A stretch of 64,000 nucleotides of DNA from Pantoea sp. Cy-639 (GCF_011752525.1 NZ_VWXI01000014.1:1-64000); one strand, 5' to 3'. Positions 1-9,278 are shown, counted from the first letter of the stretch. The notes: generated by a model not told the origin, from the sequence alone. Made by a program: numbers and translations.

Positions 1-127
1 GGTTGGCGTGCGCAGGAGAGGGCGAATGTGTGAGCCTTTTTGTCGAACCCACCTCGAGCATGCGAGCGCTTTGCGCTCGATCGCTGGCTTCGCCAGCTCC
101 CACAAGCACCTGTGGGAGGCTACAAGC
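1..127. repeat. Direct repeat copy 1 (truncated by window edge)
   Basis: This stretch recurs, apparently without mismatch, at 218-344; the copies are offset by 217 bases. The first copy may continue left of the window. It carries one arm of a REP-like palindrome at 80-104 (begins ATCGCTGGCTTCGCC, ends CTCCCACA) but the matching right arm seen after copy 2 is missing here; the sequence switches to unrelated bases after position 127. No gene is credible in it. Confidence 0.9.
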
Positions 128-217
128 TCCGATATGGAGAAACGGCCCCGGCGCAAGCGATGAGAGGAGGGGAAGTCCACGTCGTCTTCCTCGGAAATGT
201 GAATGCAGAGGGTAGAA

Positions 218-344
218 GGTTGGCGTGCGCAGGAGAGGGCGAATGTGTGAGCCTTTTTGTCGAACCCACCTCGAGCATGCGAGCGCTTTGCGCTCGATCG
301 CTGGCTTCGCCAGCTCCCACAAGCACCTGTGGGAGGCTACAAGC
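218..344. repeat. Direct repeat copy 2
   Basis: Second copy of the 127-base unit found at 1-127, separated from it by about 90 bases of single-copy sequence. It runs directly into the second half of a REP-like palindrome (297-372), so copy 2 is associated with an intact palindrome and copy 1 with half of one. Confidence 0.9.
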
Positions 345-372
345 GTCTGTGGGAGCTGGCGAAGCCAGCGAT
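297..372. repeat. REP-like inverted repeat
   Basis: Perfect 25-base arms at 297-321 and 348-372 (left arm starts ATCGCTGGCTTCGCC) enclose a 26-base loop. The arms belong to the same family as those at 33154-33452, where TTCGCC is replaced by TGCGCC. It lies 63 bases upstream of the LysE-type gene. Such elements are dispersed in Pseudomonas genomes; I see no transposase. Confidence 0.85.
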
Positions 373-435
373 GGGTTGCACACCAGTGCCAGGGTCCGGC
401 TAGACTCTGATTCTTCTTGTGCTGAGACCTGAGTC

Positions 436-1065
436 ATGCCCGAACCCTCGAACCTCCTGGCCTTCGCCCTGATCTCCCTGGGCATGGTCCTGACCCCTGG
501 CCCGAACATGATCTATCTGGTTTCCCGCTCGATCTGCCAGGGCCGGGTGGCCGGGCTGATTTCCCTGGGCGGGGTGGCCCTGGGCTTCGTCTTCTACATG
601 CTCTGCGCCGCACTGGGCATCACCGCGCTGGTGATGGCCGTGCCTTACGCCTACGATGCCCTGCGTATCGGCGGGGCCTTGTACCTGCTGTACCTCGCCT
701 GGCAGGCCCTGCGCCCCGGTGGCCGCTCGCCGTTCCAGGTCCGTGAGCTGCCGCCCGACAGCCCGCGCCGGCTGTTCATGATGGGCCTGCTGACCAACCT
801 GCTCAACCCCAAGATCGCCGTCATGTACCTGTCGCTGATGCCGCAGTTCATCGTGCCCGGCCACAGCGTGCTGGCCCAGTCCCTGGCGCTGGGCAGCACG
901 CAGATCGCCATCAGCGTCACGGTCAATGCGTTGATTGCCCTGATGGCGGGATCCATCGCCGTTTTCCTCGCCGGGCGCCCCTTGTGGCAGCAGGCTCAGC
1001 GCTGGCTGATGGGCACCGTGCTGGCCGGCCTGGCCCTGCGCATGCTGGCCGAAGGGCGGCGCTGA
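436..1065 (+). CDS. LysE/RhtB family amino-acid exporter
   Basis: A 209-residue inner-membrane protein of the LysE/RhtB/CadD superfamily, which exports amino acids or their derivatives. The N-terminal segment contains the family hallmark GMVLTPGPNMIYLV (about residues 16-29), a conserved NLLNPK motif follows a charged central loop, and about six hydrophobic segments are visible. Length matches the family (about 205-210). The start ATG was taken because the protein begins with the usual first membrane segment within ten residues. It stands alone between the REP-bearing spacer and the hybrid kinase. Substrate cannot be assigned from sequence. Confidence 0.9.
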   Translation: MPEPSNLLAFALISLGMVLTPGPNMIYLVSRSICQGRVAGLISLGGVALGFVFYMLCAALGITALVMAVPYAYDALRIGGALYLLYLAWQALRPGGRSPFQVRELPPDSPRRLFMMGLLTNLLNPKIAVMYLSLMPQFIVPGHSVLAQSLALGSTQIAISVTVNALIALMAGSIAVFLAGRPLWQQAQRWLMGTVLAGLALRMLAEGRR

Positions 1066-1116
1066 AACGCAGTTCGAATCCAGTGGAACGTCTGGCGCTG
1101 GCCGATTTCATATCCT

Positions 1117-3321
1117 GTGATGGAGCGCAATCGGCCTGGCAAAACAGACGGACCACACACCATGAAATCAGTCCGGGGCACTGACAAGCACAACCGCGTA
1201 TCGACACCGGCCTTCCTGCTCAATGGCGGCGCGGTCAGCCGCCTGTTGCAGGCCATGGACTGGGACAGCTCGCCACTGGGCCAGCCGGACGGCTGGTCGG
1301 CTGGCCTGAAGACGGCCATGACCACCTTGCTGCCGGCCCAGGCCCAGATCGTGCTGTTCTGGGGACCGCAGTACGTCGCCCTGTACAACGATGCCTACTG
1401 CCCGAGCATCGGCAACAAGCACCCCCGCGCGCTGGGGCGCCCCGGGCAGGAGAACTGGAGCGAGCTGTGGGCCGACCTCGAGCCCTTGTTGCGTGGCGTG
1501 CGCGAGACCGGGCAGACCTTCTCGGCCCGTGACCGGCCGTTCTACATCGAGCGCCAGGGCCTGGGCGAAACCGCTTTTTTCGACGTGTCCTACTCCGCCG
1601 TGCGCGAAGCCGATGGCGCCGTGGGCGGGGTGCTGTGCATCGTCACCGATACCACCGATCGGGTGCGCTACCAGCGGCGCCAGGCGTTCCTGCTGGAGCT
1701 GCGTCAGGCCTTGCCCGGCCTGGAGGGTGCCGAAGGAATAGAGCGGCACGCCACGCGCCGGCTGGGCGAGGAGCTGGGCGCGGCGCGGGTGTGCTTCGCC
1801 GAAGACCTGGGCGACAGCCAGGGCTTCAGCGTTGCCCACGAGTGGGCCGATGGCGTGCCCTCGATGCTGGGTGTGCACCAGTACGCCCACTACGATCCGG
1901 CCCTGCATCCGGCGTTGCTGGACGGCCAGCGGGTGCAACGCAGCTATGTGGCCCAGGCACCGGAACTGTGCGCCACGCTGCATGTGCCGGTGCTGCGTGC
2001 CGAGCGCCTGGAGGCGACACTGGCCGTGCACTACCACGCCCCGCATCTGTTTCTCGAGGACGAATGCCTGCTGGTGGAGGAGACCGCCAGCCAGGTCTGG
2101 GCGGCCATCGCCCATGCCCGCGCCGAACATGCCTTGCACATGCTCAATGAAAGCCTCGAGGAGCGTGTGGCCGGCATGCTCGCCCAGCGCGAGGCGAGCC
2201 TGCTGCAACTGCACGAGGCGCACAAGATGGAACTGGTCGGCCAGCTCACCGGTGGCATCGCCCATGACATCAACAACATGCTCACGCCCATCATCGCCGC
2301 GCTGGAGCTGCTGCGCCGCCATCCCGAGCCGGCCCGCGCCGAGCGCCTGATCGACGGCGGCCTGCAGGCCGCCGAACGCACCCGCGACCTGGTCGGCCGC
2401 CTGCTCAGTTTCGCCCGGCGCCAGACGCTCAAGCCGCGGCTGGTTTCGCTGGCGCTGCTGGTGGACGAGATGCACGAGCTGATCGCCCGCTCGCTGAGCC
2501 CGACCATTGCCCTCGAAGTCCATATCGACCCGGCGTTGCCGAGGGTGATGGTGGACCCCAACCAGTTGCAGTTGGCCTTGCTCAACCTGGTGGTCAATGC
2601 CCGCGACGCCATGCCCGAGAACGGCCGTCTGAGCATCAGCGCCGGCCGTGACGGCGAGGGCCCGCAGCGGCCCGTGGGCCTGGCGCCGGGAGCGCTGCTG
2701 TGGCTGCGGGTGGCCGACAGTGGCTGCGGCATGAGCGACGAGGTGCTGGAGCACTGTGTCGAACCGTTCTATTCGACCAAGGGCGTGGGCACCGGAGCCG
2801 GGCTGGGGTTGTCGATGGTGCAGGGGCTGGCGCTGCAATCGGGGGGTGGCTTCGTCATCGGCTCACGGCTTGGCGTCGGGACCGAGGCGACCCTGTGGCT
2901 GCCTGAGGGCGACGCAGGGGCGACGCTGGCCGATACCCCGCGCGAGGTGCCCAGGGCGCAACGGGCGACCCGGGTGCTGCTGGTGGACGACGAAGCACTG
3001 GTGCGTCAGGCGACTGTGCTGCAATTGCGCGAGCTGGGCTATGACGTGTTCGAGGCCGATGGCCCTGGGCAGGCCCTGGCGCTGCTCGACCAGGGCCTTG
3101 CCCCCGATGCGCTGCTGACCGACCACGTCATGGCTGGCATGACCGGTGTGCGCCTGGCCCAGCGCGTGCGCGAGCGCCTGGCCGGCCTGCCGGTGCTGGT
3201 CATCACCGGCTATGCCAACCTGACGCCGCGCGAGCTGCACGGCTTCGAGGTGCTGCGCAAGCCGTTCCGCCAGGAAGAACTGGCCCAGGCCCTCGGGCGG
3301 CTGCTGCGGGACCGGGCTTGA
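1117..3321 (+). CDS. Hybrid sensor histidine kinase/response regulator
   Basis: Cytoplasmic hybrid kinase of up to 734 residues. An N-terminal PAS-like domain of the kind starting FDWSxTPLG (here MDWDSSPLGQP, about 47-175) is followed by a GAF-like region (about 180-335), a HisKA domain with H-box GGIAHDINNML (phosphoaccepting His383), an HATPase domain (N box LLNLVVNARDAMP, G boxes VADSGCGM and GAGLGLSMV) and a C-terminal receiver domain (RVLLVDDE, phosphoacceptor Asp669 in LLTDHVM, KPF near the end). No membrane segment is visible, so the signal is probably internal. Start is uncertain: GTG 1117, ATG 1120 and ATG 1162 all lack a good ribosome site. No partner regulator gene is adjacent. Ends 18 bases from the convergent TonB receptor gene. 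Confidence 0.9.
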   Translation: MMERNRPGKTDGPHTMKSVRGTDKHNRVSTPAFLLNGGAVSRLLQAMDWDSSPLGQPDGWSAGLKTAMTTLLPAQAQIVLFWGPQYVALYNDAYCPSIGNKHPRALGRPGQENWSELWADLEPLLRGVRETGQTFSARDRPFYIERQGLGETAFFDVSYSAVREADGAVGGVLCIVTDTTDRVRYQRRQAFLLELRQALPGLEGAEGIERHATRRLGEELGAARVCFAEDLGDSQGFSVAHEWADGVPSMLGVHQYAHYDPALHPALLDGQRVQRSYVAQAPELCATLHVPVLRAERLEATLAVHYHAPHLFLEDECLLVEETASQVWAAIAHARAEHALHMLNESLEERVAGMLAQREASLLQLHEAHKMELVGQLTGGIAHDINNMLTPIIAALELLRRHPEPARAERLIDGGLQAAERTRDLVGRLLSFARRQTLKPRLVSLALLVDEMHELIARSLSPTIALEVHIDPALPRVMVDPNQLQLALLNLVVNARDAMPENGRLSISAGRDGEGPQRPVGLAPGALLWLRVADSGCGMSDEVLEHCVEPFYSTKGVGTGAGLGLSMVQGLALQSGGGFVIGSRLGVGTEATLWLPEGDAGATLADTPREVPRAQRATRVLLVDDEALVRQATVLQLRELGYDVFEADGPGQALALLDQGLAPDALLTDHVMAGMTGVRLAQRVRERLAGLPVLVITGYANLTPRELHGFEVLRKPFRQEELAQALGRLLRDRA

Positions 3322-3339
3322 ATCCCGGCCCGCCGCTGC

Positions 3340-5496
3340 TCAGAAACGCAGGTCCATGGCCAGTTCGAAGGTGCGCGGCGCGCCCATGTAGTACTGGGTG
3401 CCGTAGGCCTGCTTGGCGTACACCTCGTCAGTGAGGTTGCGCACCCGCCCGGTGAGGGTGGTGTGCTCATCCAGGCGGTAGCGGGCGAAGGCGCCGAACA
3501 GGGTGTAGGCGGGGGCCTTGAGAGTGTTGGCGTTGTCGGCGTACACCGAGTCGACGTAGCGCGCATCGACACCGGCCGACCAGTCGGGAGTGAAACTGTA
3601 GGTCAGCCACAGGTTGCCGACGTTGGCCGGCACGTTGACCGGCGCGTTGCCCTTGCGCGACACCGATACGCCGTTGACCGCTTCGTTGAAGCGGTCGTAC
3701 TGCGCGTCGACATAGGCGTAGTTGGCCTCGGCCAGCAACTTCGGCGTGACTTGCAGGCGTGCGGACAGCTCGATGCCGCGGGAGGTCTGCTGGCCGGCCT
3801 GGACGGTCAGGTTGGGGTTGCTGGAGTCGCGCACGGCAAAGTCCTTGCGCACGATTTGGTACACCGCGACCGTCGCCGCGCCGCGACCGTCGAGGAAGTC
3901 GAACTTGCTGCCGGCCTCCCATTGCTCGCCCTTGGACAGGTCGAACAGGCCGACGTTGGAGTAGGTCGCCGAGGCCAGCGAGCCGGCGGGCAGGTCGGCG
4001 GCAGTGCTGTACTGCAGGTACAGGCTGGCCGACGGGGTCAGCGCGTAGGTCAGGCCGACGCGGCCGGACAGCGGCTCCCAGCGCCGCTCGAAGAAGGCCG
4101 GTGAGGTCGGGCTCACGGCGCCATAGTTGGTCACCTCCATGTCCAGGTAGTCGTAGCGCAGGGCCGTGAGCAGGGCCAGGCGATCGGTGAGTTCCAGGCG
4201 GTTCTCGGCAAACAGCGCGCGGTTGGTGATTTCGTGATGGCGCTGCTTGGTCAGGCCGGCGTTGACCACCGGGATGTCGTCGAAGCTGCCGGGATCGAAG
4301 TGATCGGGGTCGACGGTACTGCTCCAGCTGCCGTTGGCGGTGGGATAGAGGGTCTGGCGCATGCGCGACCAGTCGGCGCCCAGCGCCCACTGGCTGGCCA
4401 GGCCGAACAAGTGGTTGTCGTGGCGCAGTTCCAGGCGATCGCCGATCACCCGCTGCTCGTGGCGCTGCAGATAGGGGCTGCTGCGCAGCACGTTGCCGGC
4501 GCTGTTGTAGCGGTAGTTCTCGACGTTGCGGTAGTCCCGCTCGGCGGCGTAGTGGTAGAGGGTGTTATGCAGGCTGGTGCTGTCGCTGGCCTGGTAGTCG
4601 AGCATCGAGCGCAACCAGCGTACCCGTTGCTCGTAGCGGCCATCGGCGACGTTGTAGTTCTCGAAGCGCCGGCTTTTGTCGATCTTCATGGTGCTGCGCC
4701 CGGGCAGGATCGGCGAACCCCAGTAGGGGCTGTCTTCCTTGTCTTCCTGGTATTCCACGGCGAGGGTGTGGGTCAGGTCCGGGGTCAGGTCGCTGAGCAG
4801 GGAGAACGCCAGGCTGTCGGTGCGTCGCTGGTTGCGGTCGATGTAGCCATTGCCCTGGCTGTGACTGAAGTCCAGGCGGGCGAAGTGGCGGGCATCGGCG
4901 GGATTGGCGGCCAGTGCCTGGTTGATGCCGAAGGCGTACTCGGCATCGTCGTAGCTGCCGTAGCGGATGCGCCCGTCGAGAGTCTGCGCGTCGCGGTTGG
5001 CCAGCTTGCTGATGTAGTTGATCGAGCCGCCGACGGCTCCGGCGCCGTGCAGGAACGACGACGGTCCGCCCAGCAGTTCGACGCGGTCGATGACCCAGGC
5101 GTCGACCGGCCGGGTGGCGCTGCTGTAGCCGAGGTTGATGCCGTTGTAGAGCTGGGTGACCTGGTTCTGGGTGAAGCCGCGGTAGGTGACGAAGCCGCCA
5201 TAGCCAGGGTTGGCCGAGGCGTTGACGCCGGTCATGGCGTTGATCACGTCCTGGGTGTCCTTGGCGTCGCGCGCCTCGATCACCCGACGGTCGGAGACGC
5301 TCACCGAGGCGGGTGTCTCGCGGGCCGTGAGGCCCAGGCGCGAGCCGGTGCGGATCGGCTCGTCCAGTTGCACGCCGGAGGGCGCTTCGCGGTCGGCATC
5401 GACGGTGGTGGCGGACAGTTCCAGCGGGGCGTTCTGCGCCCAGGCACAGCTGCAGGTGGCGCTCATCACGAGCACCAGGGAGGTGTTGCGGATCAT
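3340..5496 (-). CDS. TonB-dependent outer-membrane receptor
   Basis: About 718 residues, with a signal peptide (MIRNTSLVLVMSATCSCAWA, then QNAP), a plug domain (about residues 55-165, including RVELLGGPSSFLHGAGAVGG) and a long beta-barrel ending in aromatic Phe (FELAMDLRF), as for siderophore-type TonB receptors. It imports a bound metal chelate across the outer membrane with TonB-ExbBD energy. The ATG at 5496 was preferred over an in-frame GTG five codons earlier. A DUF2946 gene lies 66 bases upstream in the same direction, a pairing that suggests a joint metal-uptake role. The ligand is not readable; no sigma/anti-sigma pair is adjacent. Confidence 0.9.
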   Translation of the reverse strand: MIRNTSLVLVMSATCSCAWAQNAPLELSATTVDADREAPSGVQLDEPIRTGSRLGLTARETPASVSVSDRRVIEARDAKDTQDVINAMTGVNASANPGYGGFVTYRGFTQNQVTQLYNGINLGYSSATRPVDAWVIDRVELLGGPSSFLHGAGAVGGSINYISKLANRDAQTLDGRIRYGSYDDAEYAFGINQALAANPADARHFARLDFSHSQGNGYIDRNQRRTDSLAFSLLSDLTPDLTHTLAVEYQEDKEDSPYWGSPILPGRSTMKIDKSRRFENYNVADGRYEQRVRWLRSMLDYQASDSTSLHNTLYHYAAERDYRNVENYRYNSAGNVLRSSPYLQRHEQRVIGDRLELRHDNHLFGLASQWALGADWSRMRQTLYPTANGSWSSTVDPDHFDPGSFDDIPVVNAGLTKQRHHEITNRALFAENRLELTDRLALLTALRYDYLDMEVTNYGAVSPTSPAFFERRWEPLSGRVGLTYALTPSASLYLQYSTAADLPAGSLASATYSNVGLFDLSKGEQWEAGSKFDFLDGRGAATVAVYQIVRKDFAVRDSSNPNLTVQAGQQTSRGIELSARLQVTPKLLAEANYAYVDAQYDRFNEAVNGVSVSRKGNAPVNVPANVGNLWLTYSFTPDWSAGVDARYVDSVYADNANTLKAPAYTLFGAFARYRLDEHTTLTGRVRNLTDEVYAKQAYGTQYYMGAPRTFELAMDLRF

Positions 5497-5562
5497 GTTG
5501 TAGGTTTCCACGCAAAGGTCATGGCCAAGGCTGACCCTGGACGCACGCGGGCATCCGCCAGG

Positions 5563-5970
5563 TCAGGCGAGGGGCGTTGCTGCGGGGAAGGCGGGCGGAG
5601 AGGCGCGGGGGTTGATGGCGTGGCGCAGGTAGCGCGGCGGTGGCTGGGCCCAGCTGCGCACGACGATTGGTGCGGGCGCCTGGCCTTGGGCGCGGGCAAA
5701 TGACCAGACACTGCTGGACAGCGGTACGGCCATGGCGAACGAGGAACACACCGGGCAGTCGAGCTGGGCCATGTGCTGGTCGCCAGCACTGCCGTCGAGG
5801 TCGATGGCAGCGCCGTGGCCGCTGTCGCTGGCGCAGAAACCGCCCTCCAGGCCGGACAGGCGCAGGCCGCTCATCTGGCCGTGGTGCAGGCCGCACAGCA
5901 ACAGGCTGAACAGGACGCTGGCATACAGCGCCCAGGCGGTCAACGTGCGTGTCCGACGGGTGGTTTTCAT
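5563..5970 (-). CDS. DUF2946 family protein
   Basis: A 135-residue protein with an N-terminal membrane segment (about residues 10-30, ALYASVLFSLLLCGL), a HHGQM sequence, a DCPVCSSF motif in the middle and a proline-rich tail. This fits DUF2946, a family of small membrane-anchored proteins often found beside TonB-dependent receptors or copper-handling genes. The CxxC pair and nearby histidines are compatible with metal contact, but that is inference. It probably shares a transcript with the TonB receptor downstream. Confidence 0.75.
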   Translation of the reverse strand: MKTTRRTRTLTAWALYASVLFSLLLCGLHHGQMSGLRLSGLEGGFCASDSGHGAAIDLDGSAGDQHMAQLDCPVCSSFAMAVPLSSSVWSFARAQGQAPAPIVVRSWAQPPPRYLRHAINPRASPPAFPAATPLA

Positions 5971-6064
5971 GGGCGCGAATCTACCATCCGGATGGATGGG
6001 CCGGGGTGCGCGATGGTGTGGTGGATTGTCGCAGGGAGCGGCTCGCGGGGCGGCAAGCCCGCGC

Positions 6065-6841
6065 TCAAGCCGCGAGTTCGAGCACGTCGAGCAGTTCGAC
6101 GAACTCCTGTGCCAGGCGGTGTCGTGGCGCCAGGTGCACCAGTGGCACCGCGGCCTCGTGGGATTCGCGCATCCTGATCGAGCTGCTCAGGTACACCGGC
6201 AGTACCGGCAGCCCTTCTTCGCGCAACTGCTCGACCAGGGTCTGGTGCAGCGCAGTGCGGCTGGCGAACTGGTTGACCACGATGCCTTCGACCTGCAAGG
6301 CGGCGTTGTGGTCCTGGCGCAGTTCCTCGACCTCGGCCATCACCTTGTGCAGGGCCTGGCGCGAGAAGCTGTCGCAGTCGTAGGGGATCAGCAGGCGCTC
6401 GGCCGCCACCAGCGCGCTGAAGGTGTAGAAGTTGAGCGCCGGCGGGGTGTCGATGTAGATCCGTTCGTAGTCCGCCGACAGTTCGACCAGCAGCTTGCGC
6501 AGCTTGTTGATCTTGAACTTGCTCTCCAGCTTGCCCTGCAGCTCGGCCAGGTCCGGGCTGGCGGTGACCAGGTGCAGGTTGGCGTAGCGCGTCTCGGTGA
6601 TGGCGACGCGGTGCTTCTTGCCGGTGGCCGGGGCGGGGGCCAGGGTCTGGCGGAAGAAGTCGGCGATCCCGGCGGGGATCGCGGCGTCGGTCAGGCCGGT
6701 GAGGTAGTAGGTGGCGTTGGCCTGCGGGTCGAGATCCACCAGCAAGGTCCGGTAGCCTTCGGCAGCGCTGGCGGCGGCAAGGTTGCAGGCGATGCTGGAT
6801 TTGCCGACACCGCCTTTCTGGTTGAACACGACACGACGCAT
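6065..6841 (-). CDS. ParA family ATPase (orphan)
   Basis: A 258-residue P-loop ATPase of the ParA/Soj/MinD type. The deviant Walker A motif KGGVGKSS is at residues 9-16, followed by LLVDLDPQANAT (Walker A-prime) and IYIDTPPALN. ParA ATPases position DNA or large protein complexes dynamically on the nucleoid or membrane. No parB-like gene lies next to it, so the cargo is unknown. The start has AAGGA nine bases upstream. It sits between the DUF2946 gene and a two-component pair, all on the same strand, without obvious functional linkage. Confidence 0.88.
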   Translation of the reverse strand: MRRVVFNQKGGVGKSSIACNLAAASAAEGYRTLLVDLDPQANATYYLTGLTDAAIPAGIADFFRQTLAPAPATGKKHRVAITETRYANLHLVTASPDLAELQGKLESKFKINKLRKLLVELSADYERIYIDTPPALNFYTFSALVAAERLLIPYDCDSFSRQALHKVMAEVEELRQDHNAALQVEGIVVNQFASRTALHQTLVEQLREEGLPVLPVYLSSSIRMRESHEAAVPLVHLAPRHRLAQEFVELLDVLELAA

Positions 6842-6927
6842 GGCTGGTCATCCTTGAGGAAAAATGTCGGAGCGTGGTCAATTCTATGACCGCGACATGA
6901 CAGTTTTAAGACAAGGCTTGTCACAAC

Positions 6928-8319
6928 CTAGGCATTACCGTTGGCCACCGCGCAGTGCAGCACCAGCTTCGCTCCACCCAGGTCGCTGGCGCCGACTTCC
7001 AGGTCATAGCCATGCAGGTCGACGATCGCCGCGACGATCGACAATCCCAGACCGAAACCGGGGTGACGATGGCCTTCCTCGCTGCGGTAGAAGCGCTTGA
7101 GCACGGCCTCGCGCTCGTCCTCGGGAATGCCGGGGCCACTGTCCTCCACTGCGATGTGCACACCGTTCTGGTCGACCTGGGCGTGCATCCGCACCTGGCC
7201 GCCCTCGGGGGTGAACTTGATGGCATTGCCCACCAGGTTGGCCAGGGCCTCGAACAGCAGCTCGCGGTCGCCGTGCAGCGCCGGCAGTTGTACCGGTTGC
7301 TGCAAGTGCAGGCGAATGCCGCCATCTTCGGCCAGCGGCAGGTAGAAGTCATGCAGCTCCAGCAACAGGGCATGAGGGTCGAGCTGGACGAAGCCGGCGC
7401 GGCGGCGGCGGTCTTCCAGCTCACTGATGCGCAGCAGGCCGCGAAAGCGTGCCATCAGCGTGTCGGTCTCGCCGATCGCCTGGTCCAGCGCCTCGCCTTC
7501 GGCCGAACCGGCCGCGCTCTGCTGGCGGATGCGGTAGAGCTGGGCGCGCAGGCGGGTCAGCGGGGTACGCAGGTCGTGGGCGATGTTGTCGCAGACGCCC
7601 TTGACCTCGTGCATCAGGCGCTCGATGCGGTCGAGCATGGCGTTGACGATGGCTGCCAGCATGTCCAGCTCGTCGCGCCGGCTCGACAACGGCAGGCGGT
7701 GGGTCAGGTCGCCGGCGACGATCAGGTCGGCCTGGGCCTGGATCGCGCGGATGCGCTTGAGTGGCCGCCGACGCAGCAGGTACCAGCCGGCAAAACCTGG
7801 AATCAGGGTCAGCGAGATGCCCCAGAGCAGGGCATGGAGGATGATCCGGGTGACCACGAACAACGAGCCGTTGTCACGTACCAGCACCAGCCAGCGACCG
7901 TCCTGGACCTTGATCGCCACCGCGTCGCAGCTGTCGCGTGGCAGGTGCGGGTCGTCGGCGTCCAGGCAGCGCTTGAGCTCGTGGACCTTGCCGTCCAGCC
8001 CCAGTTCGGGCGGGATGGCGCGGACACGTCCGCCGATGGGATTGAGTTGGGTATCGAACAGGCCGTAGGCGTCGAAGCTGCGTTCTTCGAAGGTCTGGCT
8101 GGCTACCAGGGCGTCGTCCAGCTGTTTGCCGCTCATGTGGGCGAACAGGTGTTGGCGCTGCAGCATCGAGTGGCGGGTGAGCTTGTTCAGGTAGCTGGTG
8201 ACCTCGAAGTACAGCACCCCCATGAGGATGCTGCTCCAGGCCACGAACAGGAAACTGTACAGTGCCAGCAGGCGGCTGGTGGAGGAGCTCCAGCCCTTAG
8301 ACGGGTTCGGCAATGGCAT
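6928..8319 (-). CDS. Sensor histidine kinase
   Basis: A 463-residue membrane sensor kinase. Membrane segment 1 is about residues 17-39, a periplasmic sensor region follows to about 160, segment 2 (about 162-186) precedes a HAMP domain with RRRPLKRIR, then HisKA with NIAHDLRTPLTRL (phosphoaccepting His248) and HATPase with NLVGNAIKFTPEGG, EDSGPGIPE and GFGLGLSIV. The gene start overlaps the end of the response regulator by 23 bases, so the two are translationally coupled. The periplasmic region resembles no sensor I can name; the inducer is unknown. Confidence 0.93.
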   Translation of the reverse strand: MPLPNPSKGWSSSTSRLLALYSFLFVAWSSILMGVLYFEVTSYLNKLTRHSMLQRQHLFAHMSGKQLDDALVASQTFEERSFDAYGLFDTQLNPIGGRVRAIPPELGLDGKVHELKRCLDADDPHLPRDSCDAVAIKVQDGRWLVLVRDNGSLFVVTRIILHALLWGISLTLIPGFAGWYLLRRRPLKRIRAIQAQADLIVAGDLTHRLPLSSRRDELDMLAAIVNAMLDRIERLMHEVKGVCDNIAHDLRTPLTRLRAQLYRIRQQSAAGSAEGEALDQAIGETDTLMARFRGLLRISELEDRRRRAGFVQLDPHALLLELHDFYLPLAEDGGIRLHLQQPVQLPALHGDRELLFEALANLVGNAIKFTPEGGQVRMHAQVDQNGVHIAVEDSGPGIPEDEREAVLKRFYRSEEGHRHPGFGLGLSIVAAIVDLHGYDLEVGASDLGGAKLVLHCAVANGNA

Positions 8320-8977
8320 AGCCGGAGCCCCGTACGGTACGGATCAGCGGCATCTGGCCGGGCGAGTCGATCTTCTTGCGCAGGCGACCGATGTGCACGT
8401 CGATCAGGTTGGTGCCGGGGTCGAAGTGATAGCCCCAGACTTCCTCGAAGATCATCATGCGGGTGATCACCTGGCCGGAATGGCGCATCAGGTATTCCAG
8501 CAGCTTGTATTCGGTGGGCAGCAGGTTCAGCGACTGCTCGCCGCGGCGTGCCTCGTGGCTGATCAGGTCCAGCTCGAGGTCGGCGACCTGCAGGCGGGTC
8601 TGGGTCATCGGCGTGCTGTTGCGCCGCAGCAGGACTTCGACCCGGGCGGCCATCTCGTCGGAGGCGAACGGCTTGGTCAGGTAGTCGTCGCCACCGGCCC
8701 GCAGGCCGCGCACGCGTTCGTCGACATCGGACAGGGCACTGATCATCAGGATCGGCGTGGCGATCTTCAGGCTGCGCAGGGTGGTGACGATGGTCAGGCC
8801 ATCGACCTCGGGCAGCATGCGGTCCATGGTGATCAGGTCATAGCCGCCGGCGATGGCCTTGGCCAGGCCTTCGCGGCCATTGTCGGCCCAATCGACTTCC
8901 AGACCGTGGCTGGACAGTTCGGCGACGATTTCCTGGGCGGTGACGGCGTCGTCTTCGATGGTCAGTACGCGAGGCAT
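8297..8977 (-). CDS. OmpR-family response regulator
   Basis: A 226-residue regulator: receiver domain with acidic pair Asp9/Asp10, phosphoacceptor Asp52 (LITMDRMLPEVDG) and Lys102 (YLTKPF), then a winged-helix DNA-binding domain with RTVRGSGYAI at the end. The start MPRVLTIEDD is the usual beginning of a receiver domain; the reading frame extends far upstream without stops but that part is not protein-like. Cognate of the kinase encoded immediately downstream. Target genes unknown; the pair lies 301 bases from ilvE without sharing its transcript. Confidence 0.93.
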   Translation of the reverse strand: MPRVLTIEDDAVTAQEIVAELSSHGLEVDWADNGREGLAKAIAGGYDLITMDRMLPEVDGLTIVTTLRSLKIATPILMISALSDVDERVRGLRAGGDDYLTKPFASDEMAARVEVLLRRNSTPMTQTRLQVADLELDLISHEARRGEQSLNLLPTEYKLLEYLMRHSGQVITRMMIFEEVWGYHFDPGTNLIDVHIGRLRKKIDSPGQMPLIRTVRGSGYAIAEPV

Positions 8978-9278
8978 GCTGGTTCCTGGGCGGCGAATGG
9001 AGACCTGATTGTGCCAAAGAATAGACAAACGGCGATTTAAGAAAAATTCATCTGGATCAAGCGAACCGGTTATTGCCTGGGCGTGGGCTTGATAGGAGAG
9101 GGCGCTGACGTTCTTGACGGCGGCGTGGCGCGGTTTCGTGGGCGCATGCTTCGCGGGCGCGGGCTTGCCCCGCGATAGCGTCCTTGCGGACATTTGTCGA
9201 CAGCGCCTGGCGCCAGCGCGGGACAAGCCCGCAGCATGCCATCGCTGGCACACTGCGGGAGTGCTACAGGTGGGGACC
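8978..9278. other. Intergenic stretch between response regulator and ilvE
   Basis: The 90 bases next to the response regulator are relatively AT-rich and should hold its promoter, though I see no convincing -35/-10 pair. The half next to ilvE contains GC-rich partial palindromes of the GGGCTTGCCCCGCGAT REP type (around 9150-9180), which may serve as ilvE transcript end. No gene seen. Confidence 0.6.
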
